DNA from: Artemia franciscana
Lineage: Eukaryota > Arthropoda > Branchiopoda > Anostraca > Artemiidae
Length of the DNA: 64,000 nt
Reading direction: 5' to 3'
Assembly (NCBI RefSeq): GCF_032884065.1
Contig: NC_088866.1
Span: 54,878,068-54,942,067, forward strand
Shown here: positions 1 to 11,762 of the stretch, piece after piece
Numbering within the stretch: position 1 is the first letter of the stretch
How the letters are laid out: each line of letters begins with the position of its first letter
Program-made: the position numbers and the translations under genes
The notes under the pieces: model-generated
Told to the model about the DNA's origin: nothing
The model's database searches: none
Seen by the model: only the letters and a program-made list of their open reading frames with translations

Positions 1-485
1 TCAAACGTATATTTTTTATGTTTAGAAATATTTATCTTATTTGTTTACTTTATATGTTTGTATTTTATTCTATTATTTTATATTTTCTTTTATATTTTAT
101 ATTATCTTATTTACACATTTAGTAAGGGGTTCATATGTAGTAAGAAGTTCAAATAGATTCAGTGATATGCACCAACGAATAAATGTCCGTTCATCATTAA
201 TGAAATACAAACCAAGCTGTTCATTATTTATATAATATTCTTTTTGATTTTTTATTAAACGTCTATTTTTTATGTTTAGAAATTTTATGTTATTTTTTGA
301 CTTGTGCTATTTTTTTGTGTTACATTTGTATTTTATTCTATTATTTTAAATTTTCTTTTATATTTTATATTTTCTTCAAATAATATTTTCTTATTTACAC
401 ATGTAATAAGGGGTTCAAATAATGCAGTGATATCAATCAACGTATAAACGTCTGTTCATTATTAATGAAATACAAACCACGCTTC
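1..485. repeat. AT-rich tandem duplication, two units of about 250-275 bp
   Basis: The block with TATGTTTAGAAAT, TTTTATTCTATTATTTTA, TTATTTACACAT, AAGGGGTTCA and AATGAAATACAAACCA occurs twice in the same order, at offsets of 254 to 275 bases. No coding content. Confidence 0.75.
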
Positions 486-2585
486 TGAACTATCATGATT
501 CGGGCACTTCTGAATAATTAATCTGAGTTTAGGAATTTTGCCAAAACATTTTCCAACTTTACTAAACCCATACTTGTCTTCTCTTAATACCTTATATACA
601 GCATCTCTTTGTCTAATAAGTGTCGCCATGCTAATTTATGTGTTTGGCATAAAATCGAGAAATCAAGCTAATACAACGTAATTGCTACACTCACTCTTAT
701 CAAATTTCTTATAGAGGGATTTAGCTTAAGTTTCTAAAATTTCCCAGTAAGTCCTTTGCTACAAATCATATTTCATGATCTTGTAGCATCTTATCTCAAA
801 CTTGGGGGGGGGGCACCTCGTTTACTGAGCAATCAGCACCCAAAGCTTTGTTATTTTTAATCCTATCCATATCGGCTGTAACTCTTTCTCGAAAAGATCA
901 TTTTGGAAAGATTACTTTCCAAAAAGATTTGAAAAAGATTTTCCAAAGACATTTTGGAAAGATTGCTTCCAAAATGTCAAGACAAAATTGTTCTTTCCTG
1001 TATCATTTCCTGAGACTTTATCACCACTTAACACATTCTCAAAAAACATCGTTTCTTAGTGCTCGTTTCTTGCCATGAAAAGTTTGAAAACTGAATGTGA
1101 GCATATTCTCACTGCAAAGCAAAACAAGACTTCTAAAGATATTTTTCTTCCAATTTCATAGCGCCAGATCGCTAAAAATTTAGAACATGGTATGTCACGA
1201 GTCGACTATTCTCCTAGGTTTTCTCCGTAGAATTTCGTCTATTGAACTTATTTAAAGGAATCAAAAGAAGGACAATGAGGATAAGATCTTTTGGCAGACC
1301 ACAGCAGACAGTGTTGCCGCGTTTTAAGTCCTGTCTTCCCTATGCCTTTTCAGCCAAAGTTACCCGCTGGTTTTACTATTTTTGGCAACCTCAGTCTTCT
1401 TCTGTCTTTGGCATCATTGATACTTTTTAAGGCTAAAAGGGCAAACAAAATGCTTTTGTTGACTTCATGCAAAAAAGCTGTAATGAAGACAAGGCTTTGC
1501 AAAGTTTGTCTTCAAGTATACTCAATTTGGGGCTGTCACTTTTCATAGGTTACTTGAATTTACCCTGTCTTTTTCATGTAACCTTGACGTCATCCTGTTT
1601 GGCGTATTGTAAACGCAATATTTTTTAAACAAAAATATGATTGTGCCAAGTTACTCAGTTGCCTGCCTATTATATTTTTCCCATTTTGTTCATAATTGAT
1701 GTAAAATATCCCAAATACTGCCTTTAATAGTTTTTAAAAAGACATTTGTTCTTAGAAGCTATTAAACAATTATCAATATTTTATACCTTTTTGAAATGTT
1801 TTCCACGAATAGTCAAATATCAAACTTCTTAGAAAAAAATTAACAGCCAATATGCTGAATATAGTCAAACTTCAACACTCAAAATAAAAACAAAACCAAC
1901 TCTTAAAAACAAAAATTAAGTAAAGGAAAAAATTACTCCATTTTTGGGAAAAAGTGGCCAAAGAGAGCAAGGAAAATTGCTATTTTTTCAAAAAGCTATT
2001 TTTCAACTTTTGAATTTTTAGTTTCATTCTTAAAAAATAAAATTGGAAAGCATGACATATGGACATATTTCTATACAAAGCTTTACCAAAAGTATCATAT
2101 TTCCAATCAGAAGATGCGATAAAAAGCAAATAGATAAAATTTCTTGAATTGAACTTCATGAAATGAATTGAACTTCTTAGATTACCTTGCTTCTTCATTT
2201 ATAAATGTGCCTACATTGCTCATTACTTAGGCAGCGCTATTGCGATGCCTATGATAAAACAAAAATAAACAAATGCATAAATCATGGGTTCATTTTGAAT
2301 AGATCACCAAAAATATGATAATGTCCCAAATATTTCATTATCACACCCGAAGCCTATATCCACAGAATAAAAAACTAGACAAAATTGTAAAGCAAGCGAG
2401 ATAACAATCTGAAAAGATTAGAAAACGCTAAAAAGAAAAGATTGGAACATAAGAATATTTGAGGCTACAGTGATGACAGGGGTCAAGAACTGCTGTAAAG
2501 CGTGATGGTTTGAAAAACAGAGCAGGATTTGCTCAAATTTTTTCCAGAGATTTTGCTCAGAAGTTGTTTCTAGTCCCTGGCTGAC
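486..2585. other. Non-coding AT-rich stretch, no gene recognised
   Basis: Only short ORFs without recognisable domains. It holds two adjacent inverted repeats (901-978), a G8 run near 807, and a slightly more GC-rich patch at 1280-1550 that could be an old element. A lone TGACGTCA lies at 1585. Confidence 0.5.
901..978. repeat. Two adjacent hairpins sharing one arm motif
   Basis: TTTTGGAAAG-ATTA-CTTTCCAAAA (901-924) is a perfect 10-bp-arm palindrome. GACATTTTGGAA-(7)-TTCCAAAATGTC (948-978) has perfect 12-bp arms. Both use TTTTGGAA, so alternative pairings between them are possible. Confidence 0.7.
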
Positions 2586-2589
2586 TAAC

Positions 2590-2910
2590 CGCATTTCAAA
2601 CAGTAAGCTATTGCTTTCTTGGACTCTAAAAAGAGAAAGTTGAAGATGGGTAAGTCAGATTTTCGGATGAAGAATGACAGATTTCCAGAAATAGTCCTTT
2701 TTGACCAACTGTATAGGGCCAAACTAAAGGCAGGTCGTCCCCAAATGCAGTGAAAGGTCGTCATAAGGAAATATTTCAGGGAAATATGAACTTCTTGGGA
2801 GGGTGTAAAGAGGCTTTTAAGTAGCTTGAAGTGGGGTTGGAGTGTATTTAGCTGTTTTGGTCTCAGGCGGCCTAGTGATGCAGTGACTTGTTTGCAGTAA
2901 TATTTCAAAA
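2590..2910 (+). pseudogene. Decayed LINE reverse transcriptase C-terminus (RTE-like), copy 1
   Basis: One frame reads RMKNDRFPEIVLFDQLYRAK, then LKAGRPQMQ, then stops interleaved with TSWEGV. The DNA aligns throughout with the better copy at 27120-27350 (AGGTCGTCC, GGGAGGGTGTAAAGAGG, GGTCTCAGGCGGC, TGCAGTGA). This is the tail of a LINE polyprotein of the kind ending GRPRLGWEDVI.KDL.EMG. Several in-frame stops make it non-functional. 5'-truncated. Confidence 0.6.
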
Positions 2911-3280
2911 TAAAATAAAGAAAGAAGAAAAAACTTACATGTAAAAAACTGCAGTTTTCAGATGTTCATTGGTTCTTTTATAAAACTTCTCAAAAAATTT
3001 TTTTTTGTCACTTCAAGTATTGCCATCTGTTTTGTTGCCATGCTGGAATTATTAGGAGCTTTTACAAAACAATACACTCTGGACGAGAGTCCAAAACATT
3101 TAGGCAATTTTTGGTATGTTTTTACACCAACTGAATGAGCTCATAAAGAATTCTCTAAATGACTCCCATCTCTCTAGAATAAAGCCTTGGGACCAAAATA
3201 ATGATCCAAGTTACATATTGCTTTTATACACCAAGTGTATCAACAACTTCAAAGAAAGAAGATGAAAATCCAATTTGAAC
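2911..3280. other. Non-coding, nothing recognised
   Basis: AT-rich DNA between a LINE tail and the edge of satellite B. No ORF or repeat that I can place. Confidence 0.4.
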
Positions 3281-4615
3281 GCTTCTGGGATAGGAAATCT
3301 TCAACGGAAAATAAAGAAGAAAGCCAAAATCCTTAACAGACTTAAATTGTCAACTCTAGTCCTAAGAATTCGTGCCGTCGTTCATAAAACAAACAATTAA
3401 AAGGTGATTCTTAGGAAGCACGGGCTAAAAAAGATTTACTTCAATTGGAGTTTAAGGAAAATCCAAATTCTTGAAAGGTTAAAACAAGTACTGTGATTTT
3501 ATCAATTCGTTATTTGGCTCATTGCGCGAGGAATTATTGAACTAGTGATTCTTTGGAACCGCTATCGGGATAGATATTAACTCAACGAAAATTAAAAATA
3601 AATGTCCCTGAAATATTCAACAACTATGATTTTTAAAATTCTTGATTCGACCATTGTATAATTCCATATAATGGAATCTAGATTTGGATCACGATCCATA
3701 TCATTTGTGACTAAACGAGGAATTATTGAACTAATGATTCTTTAGAAGCACCCTTGGGATAGAATAAATTCAATAAAAAAATAAAATGAATGTCATTGAG
3801 ACATTAAAAATATGGGCTGTGATTCTTGGAAATCTTTATTTGACTGCTATATAATTTCATATAATCGAATCTAGATGTGGGTCACGGTATATAGAATTTG
3901 TGATTAAACGAGGTATTATTGAACTACTGGTTTTTTGGAAGCACTCTTGGGATAGAATAAATTCAATTAAAAAATTTAAATAAATGCCCTTGTAACACTC
4001 AAAATGTTGACTCTGGTTCTTAGAATCCTTGATTTTACTCCTATCTAATTCCATATAATAGAATCTAGATGTGAATCACGATCCACATAATTTTTGATTA
4101 AATGAGAAATTTAACTACTGATTCTCCAGGGGCAACCTTAGGATAGAGTTAATTCAATGGAAAATTAAAAATAAATGTCCTTGAAACGCTCAAAATGCCG
4201 ACGTTGATTCTTAAAATTCTTGATTTGACTGCTATATAATTTCATATAATCGAATCTAGATGTGGATCACGATCCATACAATTTTGGATTAACCGAGGAA
4301 TTGTTGAGCTTCTGATTCTTTGGGAGCACTCTTAGAATAGAATAAATTAAATGAAAATAAATTAAAGTTTTTTATTTGACTGCTATTTAATTCCATATAA
4401 TAGAATCTAGATTTGGATCACGATACATACAATATGTGATCAAACGAGGAATGATTGAACCACTGATTCCTTGGGACCACCCTTAGGGTGGAATAAATTC
4501 TGTGAAAAATTAAAAATAAATGTCCTTAAAAAAAGCAAGAATTCTTGCTTTGACTGCTATATAAATCCATATAATGGAATCTCGATGTGGATTACGGTCC
4601 ATATAAATTTCAAGT
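3281..4615. repeat. Satellite B array, about 190-bp monomer, first block
   Basis: Repeating unit: GACTGCTATATAATTCCATATAATGGAATCTAGATGTGGATCACGATCC is its core (given in two parts: GACTGCTATATAATTCC and GGATCACGATCC). The marker GAATCTAGAT recurs at 3674, 3867, 4061, 4252, 4403 and 4577, giving spacings of 193, 194, 191, 151 and 174. Units at the outer (left) edge are much more diverged than inner ones. Confidence 0.85.
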
Positions 4616-5233
4616 AAAAACACCAAGAACAAGAAGAACGATAGAGAACTCTTTTTGCAAGACGGTGGGAAACAAATTAGAATGAATCTTTCGTCCCTAT
4701 GTCCAAGGGCCGTCCTCAGCAAGACATAAATATATAAGAAGATAAACTTATAACAGGATACAATCAATAAAAATAAATTAACTAAGTAAAAAACAACTAT
4801 ATTTTTCAAAACACTCCAGCATTCTTACCTCAGTGAAATTCAACCAGGGCTGATAAATAAATTTTGATAAAAACCAGGCAATTCGTTGAATTAAAAACAC
4901 GTTTCTAATGCTAACTTGCTTTTTTGGTTGCTGATCTCGTAGGTCTATTTGTGATAGGTTCCGTGTTAATATCTGTTGGTTTTTTATAATATTTTATAAG
5001 ATTGTTTTTTATTGAATATCCGTATAGAGCATCTAGTGAATATTCTCCCAAGTCCCTATTTAAGGAAATATTATTATTAATCTAAAGTCTGATTTCAATT
5101 TCTTCTCAAACTACTTAATTTATGCCTTGGTCATCGCTAACAAGTGCAGATTCTTCAAAAAGTATTTTGTGGCTACGATTTTTGAACACATGGCTACTTA
5201 AAGTAGAATAAAAAACAAGCGCTAAGAGCTCAT
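4616..5233. other. Junction stretch between satellite B and the 2.1-kb element
   Basis: No gene, RNA or repeat recognised. It may belong to the same insertion event or to flanking single-copy DNA. Confidence 0.4.
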
Positions 5234-7370
5234 ATGGCACTTGTGACAAGGCAAGAAGAGCTAAGAGCCAAGAGCTCATATGGTATGAGCTCTAACAAAA
5301 TTCTAAGAATAGGTAGATTGATTTAAAAGGAAAATCAGAGGCTTAATGCCGGTCAGGATTTAAAATAAGAGCTCTGAGTCACGACGTCCTTCTTAATATC
5401 AAAATTCATAAAGATCCGATCACCCACTCGTAAGTTATAAATACCTAATTTTTTCTATTTTTTCCTCTCCCTTTAGCCCCCCAGATGGTCGAATTTGGGA
5501 AAACGACTTTGTCAAGTCAATTTGTGCAGCTCCCTGACACGCCTACCAATTTTCATCGTCCTAGCACGTTCAGAAGCACCAAACCCACCAAATCACTGAA
5601 CCCCTCCCCCCAACTCCCCCAAAGAGAGTAGATCCAGTACGATTACGTCAATCACGTATCAAGGATATTTATTTATTCTATCCACCAAGCTTCATCCCGA
5701 TTCCTCCACTTCAAATGTTTTCCAAGATTTCCCCCTCCAACTCCTCCCAATGTCAAAAGATCTGGTCGGGATTTTAAATAAGAGCTCTGAAATATTAATT
5801 CCTTCTAAATATCAAATTTCATTAAGATCCGATCACCTATTCGTAAGGTAAAATACCCCAATTTTCACGTTTTCCAAGAATTCGGGTTTCCCCCTCCAAC
5901 TCCCCCCAATGTCACAGGATCTGGTCGGAATTTAAAATTAGAACTTTAAAGCACAAGATCCTTCTAAATATAAAATTTCATTAAGATCTGGTCACCCTTT
6001 CGTAAGTTAGAAATACCTCAGTTTTCGAAATTACCCCCCCCCCCTCCCATTTCCACCGAAGAGAGCAGATCCGGTCCGGTTATGTCAGTAACATCTTAGA
6101 CAGGTTTGATTCTTCCCATCCATTTTCATTTTGATCTCTCTGCTTTAAGTATATTCTAAGATTTCTGGTCCCCCCCCCCTCCAATGACGCTTGATCCGAT
6201 TGAGATTTAAAATAAGGGATCTGAGTTACGAGGTCCTTCTAAATATGAAGTTTCATGAAGATCCAATCAATCCTTCGTAAGTTAAAAATACGTCATTTTT
6301 TCTAATTTTTCAGAAATTTGATCCCCCCCCCCAATAGAGCGGATCCTTCCAATTATGTAAATCACGTATCTAAGACTTCTGCTTATTTTTCCCACCAAGT
6401 TTCATCCCGATCCCTCCAATCTAAGCGTTTGCCATGATTTTAGGTTCCCCCGGCGCAAACTCCTCCCAATCTCAGCAGATCCGGTCGGGATTTCAAATAA
6501 GAGCTTTGAGGCACGATATCCTTCTAAATTTCAAATTTTATTGAGATCCGATCACCCGTTCGTAATTTTAAAGTACCTCATTTTTTCCTAATTTCTCAGA
6601 ATTAACTCCCCCTCCCAACTACCCCAAAGAGAGCGGATCCATTCCGGTTATGTCAATCATGTATCTAGGACTTGTGCTTATTTTCCCACCAAGTTCAATC
6701 CCGATCCCTACACTCTAAGTGTTTTCTCTCCCCCTCCCCAATGTCACCAGACCCGGTCGGGATTTAAAATAAGAGCTCTGAGACACTATATCCTTCTAAA
6801 TATCAAATTTCATTGAGATCCGATCACCCGTTCGTAGGTTAAAAATACCTCATATTTTTCTAATTTTCCAGAACTAACCCCCCCAACTACCCCAAAGAGA
6901 TCGGATCCGTTCCAGTTATTTCAATCATGTATCTAGGACTTGTGTTTATTTTTCCCACCAAGTTTCATCCCGATCCCTCCACTCTAAGTGTTTTCCAAGA
7001 TTCTAGGTTTTCCCCTCCCAAATCCCCCCTCAATTTCACCAGATCCGGTCGGGATTTAAAATAACAGCTTTGAGACACGATATCCTTCCAAACATCAAAT
7101 TTCATTAGGATCCGATCAAACGTTCGTAAGTTAAAAATACTTCAATTTTTCTATTTTTTCGAATTAACGGGGCCCCCATTCCCCCCAGATAATCAAATCG
7201 GGAAAACGACTATTTCTAATTTAATCCGGTCTGGTCCCTGATACGCTCGCCAAATTTCATCGTCCTAGCTTACCTGGAAGTGCCTTAAGTAGCAAAACCG
7301 GGTCCGACAGACAGACAGACCGACAGGATTTGCGATTGCTATATGTCACTTGGTTAATACCAAGTGCCAT
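5234..7370. mobile_element. 2.1-kb element with short terminal inverted repeats and subterminal hairpins
   Basis: ATGGCACTTG at 5234-5243 and CAAGTGCCAT at 7361-7370 are exact inverse complements. A perfect hairpin sits inside each end: AGAGCTCATA-TGG-TATGAGCTCT (5271-5293) and CACTTGGT-TAAT-ACCAAGTG (7347-7366). The interior is a run of related units marked by GATCCGATCACCCGTTCGTA at 5413, 5826, 5984, 6260, 6544, 6817 and 7109, mostly 273-292 bp apart, with C-rich tracts and the phrases CGGGATTTAAAATAAGAGCT and TTTCATCCCGATCCCTCCA. A GACAGACAGACAGACCGACA tract lies near the right end. The element interrupts satellite B, which resumes at 7385. No coding capacity; probably non-autonomous. Confidence 0.6.
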
Positions 7371-7384
7371 AACAACAGAAGCAA

Positions 7385-8896
7385 TAGAATTTATAGCTTT
7401 GGTTTAATTTAGAAATTAAACGAGAAATTATTTAACTGCTGATTCTTTGGGAGTATTTTTGGGACAGAATAACTTCAACAAAAAAAGAAAAAGAAAAATC
7501 CTTGAAATATTCAAAATTTCAACTGGGATTCTTAGAATTCTTGATTGGACTGCTACATACTTCCATATAATGGGATCTAAATGTGGATCATGATCCATAT
7601 AATTTGTGATTAAACAAGGAATTATTGAAATTCTGATTCTTTGGGAGAACTCGGGATAGAATAAATTCAATGAAAAATTTAACATAAAGGACTTTGAAAC
7701 ACTCGAAATATCGACTGTGACTCTTAGAATTCTTTATTTGACTGCTATATAATTTCATATAATGTAACGTAGATGTGAATCACGATCCATATAACTTGTG
7801 ACTAAAAAAGAGATTATTGAACTACTAATTCTTTGAGAGCACTCTTGGAATATAATAAATCCAATAAAAAATTATAAATAAATGTCCTTGAAACATTCAA
7901 AATGTCAACTGTAATTATTAAAATTCTTGATGTGACTGCTATATAATTCCATATAATGGAATCTAGATACAGATCACGATCCGTGTAGTTTGTGATTAAA
8001 CTAGGAATTATTGAACTACTGATTCTTTGGGAGCAATCTTGAGATAGAAGAAATTCAAAATAATTGTTTCTGAAACATTCAAAATGTCGACTGTGATTGT
8101 TAGAATCCTTGATTTGACTGCGATATAATTCTATGTAATGGAATTTAGAAGTGGATCACAATTCATACAATTTGTGATCAAACGAGGGATTATTGAACTA
8201 CTGATCCCTTGGGAGGACTTTTGGGATGAAAAAAATTCACAAAAAAAAATAAAAATAAAAATAAAAATAAAAAATAAAAAATAAAAAAATAAAAATAATA
8301 AAAATAATTTTAAAAAAATAATAATAATATAAATAAATTGATCACAAGCATATAGCTTGTGATCAAATTATTGAATTATTGAATTGGGGATTATTGAATT
8401 AGGATTATTGAACTACTGACCCCTAGGGAGGATTTTTGGGATGAAATAAATTCCATAAAAAAATAAAAATAGGTACTTGAAACATTGCAAATGTCGACTT
8501 TGATTCTTAGAATCCTTGATTACACTGCGATATAATTCTATATAATAGAATTTAGAAGTGGATCACAATTCTAACAGTTTGTGATCAAATTATTGAATTA
8601 TTGAATTTGGGATTATTGAATTGGGATTATTGAACTACTGATCCCTAGGGAGGATTTTTGCGATGAAATAAATTCCATAAAAAAATAAAAATAGGTACTT
8701 GAAACATTGAAAATGTCAACTTTGATCCTTAGAATTCTTGATTTGTCTGCTATATAATTTTATATAATGGATTCTAGATGTGGATAATGATCCATATATT
8801 GACAAATTAAAAATAAATGTCCTTGAAATATTCAAAATGTCGACTGTGATTGTTAAAATCCTTGATTTGACTGCGATATAGTTCTATATAATGGAA
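7385..8896. repeat. Satellite B array, second block
   Basis: Same 190-bp family as 3281-4615, resuming after the insertion. It includes an (AAAAT)n-like tract (8228-8335), a 27-bp palindrome TGATCACAAGC-ATATA-GCTTGTGATCA (8339-8365), and a local duplication of a variant with repeated ATTATTGAATT (8366-8720). Confidence 0.8.
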
Positions 8897-10442
8897 TCAA
8901 ACAGTTCGTGGTAACGAACTGTAGTAAGGAGCGACCCGGCTCAATAGTAAACGAAACTCTAAAAAAGGAATTTTGATAATTTAGTCTTTTTCATCAAAAG
9001 TTACGAGCCTGAGAAAATTTGCCTTATTTTGGAAAATAGGGGGAAACATCCTCTAAAAGTCATAGAATCTTAACGAAAATCACACCATCGCATTCGGCGT
9101 ATCAGAGAACCCTCTAGAAAAAATTTCAAGCTCCTATCTAAAAAAATATGGAATTTCGTATTTTTTCCCAGAAGACAAATCACGGGTGCGTGTTTATTTG
9201 TTTGTTTGTTTTTGTTTTGTTTTTTTTTTTTCAGGGGTCATCGTATCGACCAAGTGGTCCTAAAGTGTCGTAAGAGGGCTCATTCTTACGGAAATGAAAA
9301 GTTCTAGTGCCCTTTTTAAGTGATCAAAAAAGTGGAGGGCACCTATGCCCCCTCCCACGCTCATTTTTTTCCAAAAGTCAACGGATTAAAATTTTGAGAT
9401 GACCATTTTGTTCCGCATAGTCAAAAAACATAATAACTATGTCTTTGGGAATGAATTACTAACCCACAATCCCTGGGGGAGGGGCTGCAAGTTACAAACT
9501 TTGATCAGTGTTTACATATAGTAAGGGTTATTATTGGGAAGTGTACAGACGTTTTCAGGGTGATTTTTTTTTTGGTTTGGGGGGTGGGGTTGATGGGAGG
9601 GGGCTATGTAGGAGGATATTTCCTTGGAGGAATATGTCATGGGGGAAGAAAAATTCAATGAAAAGGGCGCAGGATTTTCTAGCATTGCTATAAAAAAACA
9701 ATGAAAGAATAAACATGAAAACGTTTTTTCAATTGAAAGTAAGGAATAGCATTGGAATTTAAAACGAACAGAGATTATTACGCATATGAGGGGTTGTAAA
9801 AATACTTTAGCATAAAGAGCGAGGTATATAGGAGGAGACAAATACCTCGCTCTTTATGCTAAAGTATTTTTAGTAATTTCAACTATTTATTCTACGGCCT
9901 TTTTGATTCAGGGGTCATTCTTAAAGATTTGGGACAAAAATTACTATTTAGTGTAAAGAGCGAGGTATTAACGAGGGTACAAACCCCCTCGTACACATAA
10001 TAAAAATGTAAGAATATAAAAGTTTGTTACGTAAGTTAATTCTTAAGTTACGCATATTTTTTACTAATAAAAATGTTCGTTAAAAGTTAAAAGTTCTAGC
10101 AGCCTTTTTAAGTAACCGAAAAATTGGAGGGCAGCTAGGCCTCCTTCCTCACCCCTTATTTCTCAAAATCGTCTGATCAAAACTAAGAGAAAGCCATTTA
10201 GCCAAAAAAAAATAATATACAAAATTCATTTCAATAATTTATGTGCGGAGAGCCAAAATCAAACATGCATTAATTCAGAAACGTTCAGAAATTAAATAAA
10301 AAAAAACTAGTTTTTAACTGAAAGTAAGGAGCGACATTAAAACTTAAAACGAACAGAAATTACTCCGTATATGAAATGGGTTGTCCCCCGCAATCCCTCG
10401 CTCTTTACGCTAAAGTTTGACTCTTTGCCACAATTCTACTTT
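8897..10442 (+). repeat. Dispersed repeat A, copy 1 (about 1.5 kb)
   Basis: This copy defines the family. It starts TCAAACAG, with the hairpin CAGTTCGT-GGTA-ACGAACTG at 8902-8921, then GGAGCGACCCGGCTCAATAG. Further landmarks are GTTACGAGCCTGAG, GATCACGG-type text, AAGTGACCAAAAAATTGGAGGGCA and TACCTCGCTCTTTACGCTAAAG. It ends in one arm of the foldback unit (10300-10442) and then returns to satellite B. Other copies are near 17.8, 21.1-24.0 (minus), 25.0-25.3 (minus), 29.1-32.4 and 34.3 kb (minus). No protein is encoded in any copy. Confidence 0.8.
9797..9872. repeat. Perfect 31-bp-arm hairpin inside repeat A copy 1
   Basis: Arms 9797-9827 and 9842-9872 are exact inverse complements over 31 bases (GAGCGAGGTAT / ATACCTCGCTC centre) with a 14-base loop. 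Other copies of repeat A have a single arm here. Confidence 0.9.
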
Positions 10443-11475
10443 TTAAAACAATTAAATAAATACTTGAAACATTCAAAATTGCGACTTTGATCCTTAGAAT
10501 TCTTGATTTGTCTGCTATATAATTCTATATAATGGATTCTAGATGTGGATCACCATCCGTATATGACAAATTAAAAATAAATGTCCTTGAAACATTCAAA
10601 ATGTCGATTTTGATTCTTAGAATTCTAGATTTGACTGCTATTTAATTCCATATAAAGGAATCTAGATGTGGATCCCGATCCATACAATTTGTGATTAAAC
10701 GAGGAACTATTTAAGTAATGAGTCTTTGGAACCGCTATTGGGATTGATATTAACTCAATGAAAAATTTAAAATAAATGTCCCTGAAATATTCAAAATGTC
10801 AACTATTATTCTTAAAATTCTTGATTTGACTGCTATATAATTTCATATAATCGAATCTAGATGTGGATCACGATCCATACAATTTGTGATTAAACGGGGA
10901 ATTATTGAACTCCCATTCTTTGATAGCACTCTTGGGATGGAATAACTTTAACGAAAGAGAAGAAGAAAAATCCTTTAAGCATTCAAAATGTCGACTTTGA
11001 TCCAAATAATTTGTAACTTGGCTCATTAAACTAGGAACTACTAAGGTAGTGATTCTTTTGGAGCGCTTCTGGGATAGGACAACTTCTTTAGAAAATGAAA
11101 AAAAACACCCAAATGCTTGGAGGGTTGAATTATAGACTTTGATTATTGGAGTACTTGATTTTTCTTATTTAAAAAAGAAAAATTAAACTGTGGGTTTTTG
11201 GGAAGACTGCTGGTATACAGTAAAGTTTAAAAGATCAAAATCCTTGGAAGATGCAAAATATGGACTGTTACTATAGAATTCAGTATTTGGCTTGTTCATC
11301 CAGGAATTATTGAAATGGTGTTTTACCGGGAGTGTTACTGTGATAAGATAAATTTCTAGTTTTGATAATTGAAGTCTGTAGGAGATTAGAAATATCAAGC
11401 ATACTATGATCCTTAAAATTCAGGATTTAGATCATTAAATAAAGAATAGTTGAACTGATGATTCTTCGAGACTTC
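10443..11475. repeat. Satellite B array, third block, decaying edge
   Basis: Begins directly after repeat A copy 1 with AAATACTTGAAACATTCAAAATTG. The units become progressively more diverged after about 11000, with GAATTATTGAA and GATAGAATAAATTC still traceable. Confidence 0.7.
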
Positions 11476-11762
11476 TTTAATTCTTTTTATGACTCTTACT
11501 GATTTCCAAGATTGCAGTATTTTTCATAAAATTTTTAATGGATTCGAAAAATCTAGAGGGACAATTGCCTTCCCTTCCCCCCTCCCCATTTAGCTCCCCT
11601 GTTTACTAGTACACTACTGATCGTTTAATGGATGCCTAAAGACCATCTCCTTAGCAAAGTCTTTAACCAAAATGAGTTGGAATCCATCCAACATAAAAAT
11701 CCTGGCTTTGTCCCTTCTTTCACATCGTAAAAAAAGAATTTTCGTGACGTTAAATGACCATT

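Noticed and set aside
848-1078. 76-codon ORF at the start of the window
   Set aside because: It spans two palindromes and has no domain; its repeated HFGKI text comes from the inverted repeats.
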